Shown here: in pieces, positions 15,513 to 23,268 of the stretch | Layout: the number at the start of each line of letters is the position of its first letter | Numbering within the stretch: the first letter of the stretch is position 1 | Origin: an uncultured Clostridia bacterium | Lineage (GTDB): Bacteria; Bacillota; Clostridia; Oscillospirales; Ruminococcaceae | Direction: 5' to 3' | Assembly (NCBI GenBank): GCA_947589355.1 | Contig: CANPZC010000022.1 | Span: 1-34,136, forward strand | Length of the DNA stretch: 34,136 bases | Notes under the pieces: model-generated | What the model saw: only the letters and a program-made list of their open reading frames with translations | Databases searched by the model: none | Told to the model about the DNA's origin: nothing | Made by a program: the position numbers and the translations under genes

Positions 15513-17192
15513 TTACTGAATAGGCACTATGCCTGCGCCCGTCTGCTCGTTGTACTTTTCTACCGCTCCGTCTTTAAGAGCCGCTACAAGAGCCTGAATG
15601 GCAGGGTCGTTCTCATCACCGCTGCGCACGGCGACAATGTTCGCATAGGTCTGCGCCGCATCGCCAGAAGCATCTTCAATAGCGAGAGCATCGGTAGTTT
15701 TAAGACCTGCGCCGAGAGCATAGTTGTAGTTTATAACTGCTATAGTTCCGTCGTCGCTGTTTTTCAGCAGAGAGGGTATAGCATCAGCCTGCGCCGCCTG
15801 AATGTTATAACCGTTGTCGTCTTCTATATCCAGAACTGTCACGCCCGATTCAACAGATGCATCATCAGGCAGTTCTATCAAGCCTTCCTGCTCGAGAAGA
15901 AGCAGGGCTCTTGTCTGGTTTGAATCATCATCGGGTACTATGATAGCCGCGCCTTTTGCAAGGTATTTAAGGTCTGTAACGCTGAAGCTGTAAATGCCGA
16001 ACGGTTCATAATGTATAGAGCCTGCTGAAACAAGGTCTGTGCCATTTGCTTCATTGAAGCTGTTAAGATACGGCGTGTGCTGGAAGTAGTTTGCGTCCAG
16101 CGTGCCGTCCTGCAAAGCGGTGTTGGGAAGAACGTAATCATCATATATAACTATGTCAAGATCTATTCCCTGCTCGGCAAGCTCGGGTTTTACAAGCTCC
16201 AGTATCTCAGCGTGCGGAGTGGAGCTTGCGCCAACGGTAAGTGTAACGCTCTCGGTCGTGCTGCTGTCGTCGGTCGTGCTGTCGTCGGTCGTGCTGTCGT
16301 CGGTCGTGCTGTCGCTCGCTGTAGTGCCGCCGCCCTCAACAACAAGGCTTTCTTCATACTCTGTGCCGTATGTATCTTTCAGAGTTTCCTCGTAATCTTT
16401 ATGGAAGAAGTTTTCTGAAGCCAAAGACTTTATTTCGTCGTTTATCCAGTTAAGAAGCGTTTCATTGCCTTTTGATACTGCCGGGGCTATGGTATCCTGA
16501 CTGCCGAGCGACGGTATGCCTACCGTATAGCCGGGGTTTTGCAGCGCATACGCTATGACCTCGGTGTTGTCGTTCGCCCATGCTGCCGCGTTGCCATTTT
16601 CAAGCGCATTTTTGGCATTTGCATAAGTATCATATTTCTGCAGCTTTATCTCGGGGTTGTTCTTTATAAGATAATCCTCGGCGGTAGTGCCGGATATTAC
16701 AATTACCTCATCATCTTCGCCGAGCTGCGAAAGGTCGGTTATTACTCTGCTGTCGGGAGAGACTACGCCCAAAGCAACATTCATATACGGCAGAGCAAAA
16801 TCTACTTTTTCGGCGCGCTCATCGGTAACGGTGAAGTTTGCAAGAACAATATCTACCTTGCCTGTTTCAAGATATTCCACCCTGTTTGCAGCCTCTGTAG
16901 AAACGAAGTTGACCTCAACGCCGAGATCCTGACCTATGCGGCGTGCAAAATATACGTCATAGCCTTGATATTCGCCGTTCTCATCTACATATCCGAACGG
17001 GTTCTTGTCTGAAAAAACGCCTATATTCACCTTGCCGCTTGTCTTTATCTCGTCAAGTGTGCGGTAAACTACCGACGACTTATCTGCCCCTGCGTTGTTT
17101 GCAGCAGAGCTGTCGCCTTTGCCGCATGACGCCAGCGAAAGAGCCAGAGTTGACGCGAGTATCAGTGAAAAAATAGTTTTTATCTTTTTCAT
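15513..17192 (-). CDS. Double substrate-binding lipoprotein: amino-acid (SBP_bac_3) domain fused to MetQ/NlpA domain
   Basis: The 559-residue protein has a lipoprotein signal with Cys23 (SLASC). Domain 1 (about 42-290) is a polar amino-acid receptor: GKVNIGVFSDKNPFGYVDEN, GYDVYFARRIGQDLGVEVNF, DIVLANFTVTDERAEKVDF. A linker of repeated TTDDS follows (about 296-318). Domain 2 (about 320-559) is a MetQ/NlpA methionine receptor: VTLTVGASSTPHAEILELV, YFQHTPYLNSFN, NYNYALGAGL. One polypeptide thus carries receptors for two transporters, both encoded beside it: HisM-type permeases plus GlnQ-type ATPase upstream, MetNI downstream. The ATG at 17192 has AAGGAGGAAATAATT; an upstream in-frame ATG lies in the preceding gene and has none. 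I do not know this fusion as a standard architecture. Confidence 0.93.
   Translation of the reverse strand: MKKIKTIFSLILASTLALSLASCGKGDSSAANNAGADKSSVVYRTLDEIKTSGKVNIGVFSDKNPFGYVDENGEYQGYDVYFARRIGQDLGVEVNFVSTEAANRVEYLETGKVDIVLANFTVTDERAEKVDFALPYMNVALGVVSPDSRVITDLSQLGEDDEVIVISGTTAEDYLIKNNPEIKLQKYDTYANAKNALENGNAAAWANDNTEVIAYALQNPGYTVGIPSLGSQDTIAPAVSKGNETLLNWINDEIKSLASENFFHKDYEETLKDTYGTEYEESLVVEGGGTTASDSTTDDSTTDDSTTDDSSTTESVTLTVGASSTPHAEILELVKPELAEQGIDLDIVIYDDYVLPNTALQDGTLDANYFQHTPYLNSFNEANGTDLVSAGSIHYEPFGIYSFSVTDLKYLAKGAAIIVPDDDSNQTRALLLLEQEGLIELPDDASVESGVTVLDIEDDNGYNIQAAQADAIPSLLKNSDDGTIAVINYNYALGAGLKTTDALAIEDASGDAAQTYANIVAVRSGDENDPAIQALVAALKDGAVEKYNEQTGAGIVPIQ
16266..16310. repeat. Three perfect 15-bp tandem repeats in the receptor linker
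   Basis: The unit GTCGTCGGTCGTGCT occurs three times without change, with a partial unit before it. It encodes the acidic Thr/Asp/Ser linker between the two receptor domains. Being 15 bp, loss or gain of units changes linker length without a frameshift. Confidence 0.8.
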
Positions 17193-17211
17193 AATTATTT
17201 CCTCCTTGGGT

Positions 17212-17979
17212 CTATGCCCTGTTAGTTGTTGAGCGATCGCGCTCAAATGTAAATGTGTTTAAAAATTGTTTTGCCTTATCGGTTTTTGGGTGATCGAAAA
17301 ATTCATCGGGCGCCGCCTGCTCTATTATCTGCCCGTCGTCAAAGAAAACTATCCTGTCCGCCACAGCCCTTGCAAACTGCATTTCATGCGTAACGACGAG
17401 CATTGTTTTTCCAGCGTTCGCCAGATCTAAGATCACCTCTAAGACCTCTCTGACCATTTGCGGGTCAAGCGCAGCAGTAACTTCATCAAACAAAAGTATC
17501 TCGGGGTGCATACACAAGGCTCTTACAATGGCTGTTCTCTGCTTTTGTCCGCCCGAAAGCTGCCGAGGATAGCTGTCTGCCTTGCTTTCAAGACCCACTC
17601 TTTTGAGCAGCGCAAGCGCTTCCTCTCTGACTTCGCTCTTTTTTCGCCCCTGAGCTTTCATGGGGGCTAACATAACGTTGTCAAGCACCGTCATATGCGG
17701 AAAAAGCTCATAGTTTTGAAATACCATTCCTATCTTCTGCCTTATCTCATGCAGATCCTTGCTGTTTTTCGATACCGTATTGCCGTGCAGTTTTATCTCT
17801 CCGCCCTGAATAGTTTCCAGGGCGTTTATACATCGCAGCAGCGTACTCTTGCCGCAGCCGCTCGGCCCTATGATAACTACGACTTCGCCCTCATGCACCG
17901 TCAGACTGAGATCCTCAATGACGGTGTTGGTGTCAAAGACTTTATGCAGGTGCGATATCTCTAAAATAACTCGCGACAT
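17212..17979 (-). CDS. Polar amino-acid ABC transporter ATPase (GlnQ/TcyC type)
   Basis: The 255-residue ATPase has Walker [10 protein letters not shown] (38-46), Q-loop VFQNYELFPHMTVLDNV, signature LSGGQKQR, Walker B ILLFDEVTAALDP and the switch His in VVTHEM. This is the glutamine/cystine/histidine importer subfamily. It lies between its permeases (4-bp gap) and the double receptor gene. Cystine or cysteine is the likely substrate given the MetNI and ligase neighbours, but sequence alone does not fix it. Confidence 0.93.
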   Translation of the reverse strand: MSRVILEISHLHKVFDTNTVIEDLSLTVHEGEVVVIIGPSGCGKSTLLRCINALETIQGGEIKLHGNTVSKNSKDLHEIRQKIGMVFQNYELFPHMTVLDNVMLAPMKAQGRKKSEVREEALALLKRVGLESKADSYPRQLSGGQKQRTAIVRALCMHPEILLFDEVTAALDPQMVREVLEVILDLANAGKTMLVVTHEMQFARAVADRIVFFDDGQIIEQAAPDEFFDHPKTDKAKQFLNTFTFERDRSTTNRA

Positions 17980-17983
17980 ACGG

Positions 17984-18658
17984 TCACCTCCATCTTTTTT
18001 CTAGTTTTCTTGCCAGCAGGCTTATCGGCCAGCAAGCTAAAAAATACATAACAAATACCGTGAGATACACGCCAAATGCCGCGTTTTTACTGCTCATGCG
18101 GTTGGCCTCGATTATTTGCTGCGCTACCTTTATTATCTCTACAACGCCTATCATCAGCACAAGACTGGTGGTCTTTATCATTCTTGTAACAAGGTTTATC
18201 GAAAGCGGTATCAGCCTGCGTATCGCCTGCGGAAGTATCACATACAGATATACTTGTGCTTTCCCCAGTCCCAGCGCAAATGCGCTTTCATACTGATGTG
18301 CAGGTATACTTATAATCGCCCCTCTTACAAGATCGCTCATCTCTGCCGTGCCCCACAGCGAAAAAACAATTACCGATGCCGTCTCGCCGGACAGATCCCA
18401 GCCGAAAGAGCGTGTTGTGCCAAAGTAAACAATGAAAAGCAGTACCAGCTGCGGCATTATTCGTATCACTTCAAGATAAGAGCGCATTACGGCTTTTATA
18501 AACAAATTATTATGATGCCACAGTATTCCCAGCACAGTTCCCAGAATTATGCTTATCAGTACCGATATCAGGCTTATCTTCAAAGCAACGCCCAGACCGC
18601 CGAGCAGTCTTAAAAAGTTTTTGCCTTTCCAAAGTACGTCAAACCCCATATCCGGCAT
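17984..18658 (-). CDS. Polar amino-acid ABC transporter permease (HisM family), second subunit
   Basis: The 224-residue membrane protein has about five helices and the family loop YESAFALGLGKAQVYLYVIL followed by PQAIRRLIP. It overlaps the upstream permease gene by 20 bp. It pairs with that protein to form the channel for the GlnQ-type ATPase. Confidence 0.92.
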   Translation of the reverse strand: MPDMGFDVLWKGKNFLRLLGGLGVALKISLISVLISIILGTVLGILWHHNNLFIKAVMRSYLEVIRIMPQLVLLFIVYFGTTRSFGWDLSGETASVIVFSLWGTAEMSDLVRGAIISIPAHQYESAFALGLGKAQVYLYVILPQAIRRLIPLSINLVTRMIKTTSLVLMIGVVEIIKVAQQIIEANRMSSKNAAFGVYLTVFVMYFLACWPISLLARKLEKRWR

Positions 18659-19298
18659 GGCGCAGCCTCCTTTCTATAAGGCTGCCTATAACAGATACCG
18701 GCAGCAGTATAAGCAGATAGAAAACCACCAAAAGGAAAAGGCTTTCGGTCGTATTGTAGTACAGCCCTATAAGGTCTTTTGCGGTAAACATCAGATCCAT
18801 AAGGCTTATTGCCGAGAACACGCTGGTTTCTTTCAAAAGAAAGATAACGTTTGCTATCAGGGCAGGCGCGCTTATAGATATCGCCTGCGGAAGAAGAACA
18901 TATCTCACGGTCTGCAATTTGCTCAGACCCAGACTGTATGCGCTTTCTTCCTGTATAACATCTATAGCCTCAACGCCGCTTCTGAAAGCCTCTGCCATGT
19001 AGCTTCCGCCAAGAAACGCAAGACCTGCTATACCGCACATCTGCGCGTCGGTGCGTATGCCTATCTTCGGCAAGCCGTAATAGATGAAAAACAGTTGTAT
19101 CAGCAGCGGTGTGTTGCGGCTGAGTTCAATGTATACGGAAACTATTCTTCTTAGCACGGGTATTTTGAAATATACTATCGTTTCACAGACCAGACCTATT
19201 ATTATAGCTGCCGCGATACCTAGAAACCCTATTTTGACTGTAAGCAGGGCTGCTTCGCTGTACAGCGGTATGTATTGCTTTATAAATTCCTTATCCAC
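18639..19298 (-). CDS. Polar amino-acid ABC transporter permease (HisM family), first subunit
   Basis: The 219-residue membrane protein has about five helices, SRNTPLLIQLFFIYYGLP typical of the family, and the docking loop EESAYSLGLSKLQTVRYVLL. It starts with GTG at 19298, preceded by GGAGGTG. It is the first structural gene after the leader attenuator, only 18 nt beyond its T tract, so all downstream genes depend on read-through. Confidence 0.92.
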   Translation of the reverse strand: MDKEFIKQYIPLYSEAALLTVKIGFLGIAAAIIIGLVCETIVYFKIPVLRRIVSVYIELSRNTPLLIQLFFIYYGLPKIGIRTDAQMCGIAGLAFLGGSYMAEAFRSGVEAIDVIQEESAYSLGLSKLQTVRYVLLPQAISISAPALIANVIFLLKETSVFSAISLMDLMFTAKDLIGLYYNTTESLFLLVVFYLLILLPVSVIGSLIERRLRHAGYGV

Positions 19299-19316
19299 TC
19301 TGTCACCTCCGTGAAT

Positions 19317-19440
19317 AAAAAAACCGGGCGCTCAAAGCTCCCGGGCAAATGGCACTATCGGCATAAAAAACTAATGCCGCTTTATTTTGAGGCGCACTGA
19401 AATACAGTCGAACGCCCCAGCCATATCATATGCCCGGGAG
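19317..19440 (-). promoter_or_regulatory. Putative Cys/Met transcription attenuator
   Basis: A rho-independent terminator (19317-19345) has arms CCGGG/CCCGG plus an inner GC pair set and seven T. Its 5' arm is part of TGCCCGGGAG (plus 19338-19347), which is perfectly complementary to CTCCCGGGCA in the leader ORF (plus 19431-19440). Pairing of the two would be an antiterminator. That segment begins 12 nt after the second leader Cys codon, just outside a ribosome stalled there. Two further hairpins lie between (19359-19379, holding the leader stop, and 19391-19416). The reading is that ribosome stalling for lack of Cys- or Met-tRNA frees the antiterminator and turns the operon on. Confidence 0.7.
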
Positions 19441-19496
19441 TAAAGCATTCGACAGCACATCATGTTATCATGTCTGTTTACAACTACATTGTGCAT
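19371..19496 (-). CDS. Leader peptide with Met-Met-Cys-Cys run, 41 residues
   Basis: The ORF starts MHNVVVNRHDNMMCCRML and ends VRLKIKRH. It has a textbook ribosome binding site, AAAGGAGGT, 6 nt upstream of the ATG. Residues 12-17 are Met-Met-Cys-Cys-Arg-Met. It lies between a strong promoter and an attenuator-like terminator, ahead of genes for cystine- and methionine-type transport and gamma-glutamylcysteine synthesis. No signal or fold is visible and the rest of the peptide has low information, as expected when translation itself is the signal. Confidence 0.75.
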   Translation of the reverse strand: MHNVVVNRHDNMMCCRMLYSRAYDMAGAFDCISVRLKIKRH

Positions 19497-19526
19497 GACC
19501 GCACCTCCTTTGTTTTCGCTGCTATT

Positions 19527-19555
19527 ATTATACTCCCAAACGGGGAGTTTGTAAA
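19527..19555 (-). promoter_or_regulatory. Promoter of the leader and transport operon
   Basis: On the minus strand TTTACA and TATAAT are spaced by 17 bp. The start would fall near 19520, about 25 nt before the leader ATG. A CTCCC/GGGAG inverted repeat (19534-19548) occupies the spacer. Confidence 0.7.
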
Positions 19556-19575
19556 TTCGTTAGTTTTTATCGTCG

Positions 19576-19596
19576 GTGATAAGAAAAGATTATCAC
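19576..19596. promoter_or_regulatory. 21-bp perfect dyad, candidate LysR-type site
   Basis: GTGATAA-N7-TTATCAC is perfect over both arms. Its centre is about 66 bp upstream of the predicted start site, the usual place of a LysR recognition site. It has no T tract on either strand, so it is not a good terminator for the lysR gene ending at 19602. Confidence 0.5.
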
Positions 19597-19601
19597 GCGC
19601 T

Positions 19602-20507
19602 CTACAGCTCTTTGTATTTCATAAGCTGCTCTACATATTTTCTTCCGTATGCAGACAGCGCGCTGCCCTTTCTTGTTATGTAACCTATTGTGAGCGGATC
19701 TTCCTCTGTCAGCTTTATAGCTATAAGCCCCTGCAACACCGCATCAGATTCCGAGAGCATTCCCGAGCCTATGGAATAGCCGTTCAATTCCGCTATAAGC
19801 TCCATGGTCGTCGCTCTGTCATCAGACCGTATCATTTTTTCAAAGTCGTAGTCAGCCATGGCTTCTTCGGTAAGATAAAAGTTGCTGTCATTGCTTTGGT
19901 CAAAAGAAATGCAGGAATAGTCTATCATGTCTTCAATAGAGAGCTCACTCTTTCCTGCAAAGGGGTGATCTTTCCACACATACACATATGTGTCTCTTTT
20001 CATAAGCGGTGTAAACTCCAGCTGATAGTCGCGAAACAGCTTTTTTATAAGAGCCTCGTTCGAGCCCGAAAACGAAACTATGCCGACTTCGCTTTTTAAG
20101 TTTCTGACATCTTCCAGCACTTCTTTTGTCTTCGTTTCGTGAACGGAAAAGATGTACTTTTCGGGTGCCATTTCCTTTATAACATCTGTAAATGCCTTTA
20201 TCGCAAAGTTGTAATGCTGTGTAGATACCGAGAAACGCTCTTTGTCGCAGTCGGTTGTGAGATACCGCTGCTCTAAAACCTCATACTGACCCACAGCATT
20301 TTTGGCGTATGAAAGAAACTCCCTGCCTGCATCGGTAAGAGAAATGCCTTTGTTTGTTCTTTCAAAAATAAGTATGCCTATCTCTTCTTCAAGCTCATGT
20401 ATGCTTGCCGACAGCGCAGGCTGCGAAACATACAATTTTGTCGATGCCTCGCGCATAGAGGAAGATGCGGCGATCTCAAGCACATATTTCAGCTGATTTA
20501 TGTTCAT
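19602..20507 (-). CDS. LysR-family transcriptional regulator, probable sulfur amino-acid control
   Basis: The 301-residue protein is full length: an N-terminal winged helix (MNINQLKYVLEIA, STKLYVSQPALSASIHELEE, GISLTDAGREFL; about 1-60), a linker helix and an effector-binding domain from about residue 90 (FSVSTQHYNFAIKAF). It stands between the cystine/methionine transport operon, which it precedes on the same strand, and the divergent HD-mnmA-moeB-rhodanese-ridA unit. CysB- or CysR-like control of cysteine metabolism is the contextual guess; the effector is unknown. Confidence 0.9.
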   Translation of the reverse strand: MNINQLKYVLEIAASSSMREASTKLYVSQPALSASIHELEEEIGILIFERTNKGISLTDAGREFLSYAKNAVGQYEVLEQRYLTTDCDKERFSVSTQHYNFAIKAFTDVIKEMAPEKYIFSVHETKTKEVLEDVRNLKSEVGIVSFSGSNEALIKKLFRDYQLEFTPLMKRDTYVYVWKDHPFAGKSELSIEDMIDYSCISFDQSNDSNFYLTEEAMADYDFEKMIRSDDRATTMELIAELNGYSIGSGMLSESDAVLQGLIAIKLTEEDPLTIGYITRKGSALSAYGRKYVEQLMKYKEL

Positions 20508-20558
20508 GCTGTATCACCTCGTGATTTTGTCTACTATACCTATATGTTTAATATGCTT

Positions 20559-20587
20559 AGTATATCACAAGACCTGCGGTATGTCAA
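20559..20587 (-). promoter_or_regulatory. Promoter of the lysR gene
   Basis: On the minus strand TTGACA and TATACT are separated by exactly 17 bp, about 50 bp before the ATG at 20507. Confidence 0.75.
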
Positions 20588-20665
20588 GAGAGCATCTTTA
20601 AAATAAAAAATACCGATATATAAATATCAAACGATAGGACAAATCTATAAAAAAGTAATACACAC

Positions 20666-20694
20666 TTGACAAACGTTCGGTATAGTGGTACAAT
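20666..20694 (+). promoter_or_regulatory. Promoter of the HD-mnmA-ridA unit
   Basis: TTGACA and TACAAT are spaced by 17 bp and lie about 60 bp before the ATG at 20752. Repeated AT-rich pieces around 20700-20730 (agtatac, atatact) are similar to those in the lysR promoter at 20538-20565 and could be shared regulator sites. Confidence 0.75.
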
Positions 20695-20751
20695 TATAAT
20701 TCATAGTATACTTATATGTTTTATATACTATTTTGTAAAGGAGTAATACAT

Positions 20752-21324
20752 ATGTCAAAAGAAATCACAAGATATGAAGCGTGGAAGCTTCTGTGCGAGT
20801 GGAACAAAGAGCCTTTTCACCTGCGGCACGCTGTTACGGTAGAGGGCGTTATGCGCTACTTTGCAAAAGAACTTGGCTATGCCGATGAGGAGGACTTCTG
20901 GGGCATAGTCGGTCTGCTGCACGATCTGGATTTTGAGAAATTCCCAAACGAGCATTGTATCAAAGAGCAGGAGATTCTGCGTGACTTCGGCGCGGAAGAC
21001 AGGCTTATCCATGCGGTGGCAAGCCATGGCTATGCGCTGACGGTAGATATTCAGCCGGAGCATGAAATGGAAAAGGTCTTGTACGCTGTAGACGAACTTA
21101 CGGGACTTATCGGCGCGGTGGCTATCATGCGGCCGTCAAAGAGTGTATCGGATCTGGAGCTTAAATCGTTAAAGAAAAAATATAAGAACGCAAACTTTGC
21201 GGCAGGCTGCTCACGCGAGGTAATAGAACGCGGCGCACAAATGCTCTGCTGGGAGCTTGACGACCTGATAAGCCGCACTATTTTAGCAATGCGCAGCTGT
21301 GAGGCTGAGTATGAGCGGTTCTGA
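20752..21324 (+). CDS. HD-domain protein, predicted metal-dependent phosphohydrolase
   Basis: The 190-residue protein has an HD-superfamily pattern: an early His in LRHAVTVEGVMRYFA, the HD doublet in GLLHDLDFEKFPNEH, then AVASHGY and the late Asp in YAVDELTGLIGAVAIMRP. Small stand-alone HD proteins of this type are common in Clostridia; their substrate is mostly unknown. ATG at 20752 follows AAAGGAG; an upstream in-frame start at 20716 lacks a site. It is first in a unit with mnmA 21 bp downstream. Confidence 0.85.
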   Translation: MSKEITRYEAWKLLCEWNKEPFHLRHAVTVEGVMRYFAKELGYADEEDFWGIVGLLHDLDFEKFPNEHCIKEQEILRDFGAEDRLIHAVASHGYALTVDIQPEHEMEKVLYAVDELTGLIGAVAIMRPSKSVSDLELKSLKKKYKNANFAAGCSREVIERGAQMLCWELDDLISRTILAMRSCEAEYERF

Positions 21325-21345
21325 CCTACAAGGAGAAGCGGCAAA

Positions 21346-22419
21346 ATGTGCAAAAAAGCTATAGTTGCTATGAGCGGCGGTGTGGATTCCAGCGTTGCGG
21401 CGTTTTTGATGAAAGAGCGCGGCTATGAATGTATCGGAGCGACCATGAAGCTGTATCACAATGAAGATATCGGGCAATCGCCTGGGCATACCTGCTGTTC
21501 TCTTGAAGATGTTGAGGACGCAAGAAGCGTTGCATATTCCATAGGCATACCCTACTATGTATTTAATTTCTCGGATAAGTTTCGTGAAAAAGTAATGGAT
21601 CGCTTTGTTTACGCCTATGAAAACGGCGCTACTCCAAATCCGTGCATTGACTGCAACCGTTTTCTGAAATTTGACAAGCTGTATTTTCGTGCAAAGGAGC
21701 TTGGCTGCAACTATGTGGCAACGGGGCATTATGCGCGCATAGAGAAAGACGAAACTAGCGGCAGATATCTTCTGAAAAAGGCTATTGACCGCACTAAAGA
21801 CCAAAGCTACGTACTCTATTCCATGATGCAGGAGCAGCTTGCTCACACCCTATTTCCGCTTGGTGAGTACCCAAAAGCGCAGGTGCGTGAAATAGCCGCT
21901 AGGAATGGTTTTCAGAACGCCAAAAAGCACGACAGTCAGGACATCTGTTTTGTGCATGGCGGCAGATATGCAGAGTTTATCGAGGGTTACACCGGCAGGC
22001 TGTATCCGCAGGGCGATTTTCTGGACGAGTGCGGCAATGTTATCGGGCGGCACGGCGGCATTATACGCTATACAATAGGTCAGCGAAAAGGGCTTGGGGT
22101 ATCGGCTGCCGCTCCACTATACGTTACAAAAATTGATCCCGAAAACAACACTGTAACGCTTGGGCAAAGCGAGGCACTATATTCACGCTCGCTTACCGCG
22201 GAAGATCTGAATCTGATAGCTATAGATAAAATAAAACGCCCTCTGCGTGTGAAAGCAAAAATACGCTACCGCCAGAGCGAACAGTGGGCGACGGTTGTGC
22301 AGACAGATAAAGACAAGGCAGAGGTTTTGTTTGACGAGCCGCAAAGGGCTGTCACAAAGGGGCAAGCGGTCGTTTTCTATGACGGTGACGTGGTGGTCGG
22401 CGGCGGCACGATACAATAA
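21346..22419 (+). CDS. mnmA: tRNA-specific 2-thiouridylase MnmA
   Basis: The 357-residue protein has the PP-loop SGGVDSS (10-16), MKLYHNED, the catalytic TPNPCIDCNR and SQDICF cysteines, KAIDRTKDQSYVLY, and the C-terminal barrel with RYTIGQRKGLG. It inserts sulfur at U34 of Lys, Glu and Gln tRNAs, drawing on cysteine desulfurase. Length and motifs are complete. ACAAGGAGAAG precedes the ATG. Confidence 0.95.
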   Translation: MCKKAIVAMSGGVDSSVAAFLMKERGYECIGATMKLYHNEDIGQSPGHTCCSLEDVEDARSVAYSIGIPYYVFNFSDKFREKVMDRFVYAYENGATPNPCIDCNRFLKFDKLYFRAKELGCNYVATGHYARIEKDETSGRYLLKKAIDRTKDQSYVLYSMMQEQLAHTLFPLGEYPKAQVREIAARNGFQNAKKHDSQDICFVHGGRYAEFIEGYTGRLYPQGDFLDECGNVIGRHGGIIRYTIGQRKGLGVSAAAPLYVTKIDPENNTVTLGQSEALYSRSLTAEDLNLIAIDKIKRPLRVKAKIRYRQSEQWATVVQTDKDKAEVLFDEPQRAVTKGQAVVFYDGDVVVGGGTIQ

Positions 22420-22431
22420 AGAGGTGAAAAT

Positions 22432-23268
22432 ATGGCGTTTTCAAAAGAGCAGGCACAGCGTTATGCACGCCATTTCGTACTGAAAGAGATAGGTGTAGAG
22501 GGGCAAAAGCGGCTTTTGCAGTCGCGCGTTCTGGTCATAGGCGCAGGCGCTTTGGGCTCTAGCGCACTTATGTATTTAGCCGCGGCAGGTGTAGGCGTGA
22601 TAGGTATTTGCGACGGTGACAGAGTTGAGCTTTCAAATTTGAGCCGCCAGATCATACACAGGCAGTCTGACATAGGCACACTAAAGACCGAGTCAGCAAA
22701 AAGGGCGTTGATCGAACTTAATTCCGATGTAACGATACAGCTTATCTCCGAGAGGGTCACGCCCGATAATATTGAAGCTGTCATCTCGCCATATGATTTT
22801 ATTTTAGACTGCACAGACCGCTTTGAGACAAAGTTTCTGATAAACGATGCCTGCGTGCTTATGGAAAAACCGTTCTCTCATGCAGGTGCTGTGCGCTTTG
22901 AAGGGCAGGCTATGACATATGTTCCACGGCGAGGCGGCTGCCTTAGATGTGTGCTGAGCGGCGTGCCTGAAAATGCGGCTTCCTGCGCTGAGGCTGGCGT
23001 TCTCGGATCTATACCGGGCATTTTAGGCTGTATTCAGGCAACAGAGGCTGTAAAATATCTGCTGGGAGCGGGCGAGCTGCTGACAGGCAGGGTGCTGCAC
23101 ATTGACGGTCTCACCATGCGTACACAGACTATTAACATAGGCGCGGCTGACGAAAATTGCCCTGTCTGCGGCAAAGAGAAAGCATCTTTTTCAATATTGC
23201 AGCACCGCGGTGAATACGAACCGAAAGGCTGCGGCAGTCAAGGGAGCAATCTTAATTTTGATGCGTGA
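22432..23268 (+). CDS. ThiF/MoeB/HesA-family E1-like adenylyltransferase
   Basis: The 278-residue protein has the nucleotide loop GAGALGSS (37-44), DGDRVELSNLSRQIIH (62-77), the DCTDRFETKFLINDACV region, the two CxxC zinc pairs (CLRCV and CPVCG) and the candidate catalytic Cys in SCAEAGVLGSIPG. Such enzymes adenylate the C-terminus of a ThiS/MoaD-like sulfur carrier. No carrier gene is adjacent, but a rhodanese gene overlaps its end by 8 bp, resembling MoeB-rhodanese pairs that pass on persulfide sulfur. MoeB or ThiF cannot be separated here. Confidence 0.9.
   Translation: MAFSKEQAQRYARHFVLKEIGVEGQKRLLQSRVLVIGAGALGSSALMYLAAAGVGVIGICDGDRVELSNLSRQIIHRQSDIGTLKTESAKRALIELNSDVTIQLISERVTPDNIEAVISPYDFILDCTDRFETKFLINDACVLMEKPFSHAGAVRFEGQAMTYVPRRGGCLRCVLSGVPENAASCAEAGVLGSIPGILGCIQATEAVKYLLGAGELLTGRVLHIDGLTMRTQTINIGAADENCPVCGKEKASFSILQHRGEYEPKGCGSQGSNLNFDA

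Noticed and set aside
16266-16310. CRISPR-like repeat
   Set aside because: Contiguous 15-bp units without spacers, in frame within a coding gene.
19371-19496. Leader ORF as an ordinary small protein or toxin
   Set aside because: No hydrophobic helix or fold. Its place inside a promoter-terminator interval and the complementarity of its codons to the terminator fit a leader better.
19576-19596. Dyad as terminator of the lysR gene
   Set aside because: No T tract follows on either strand; position fits an operator.
19315-19600. S-box or T-box riboswitch upstream of the transport operon
   Set aside because: I could not find the S-box core or a T-box sequence with specifier loop; the interval is mostly occupied by the leader ORF and attenuator.
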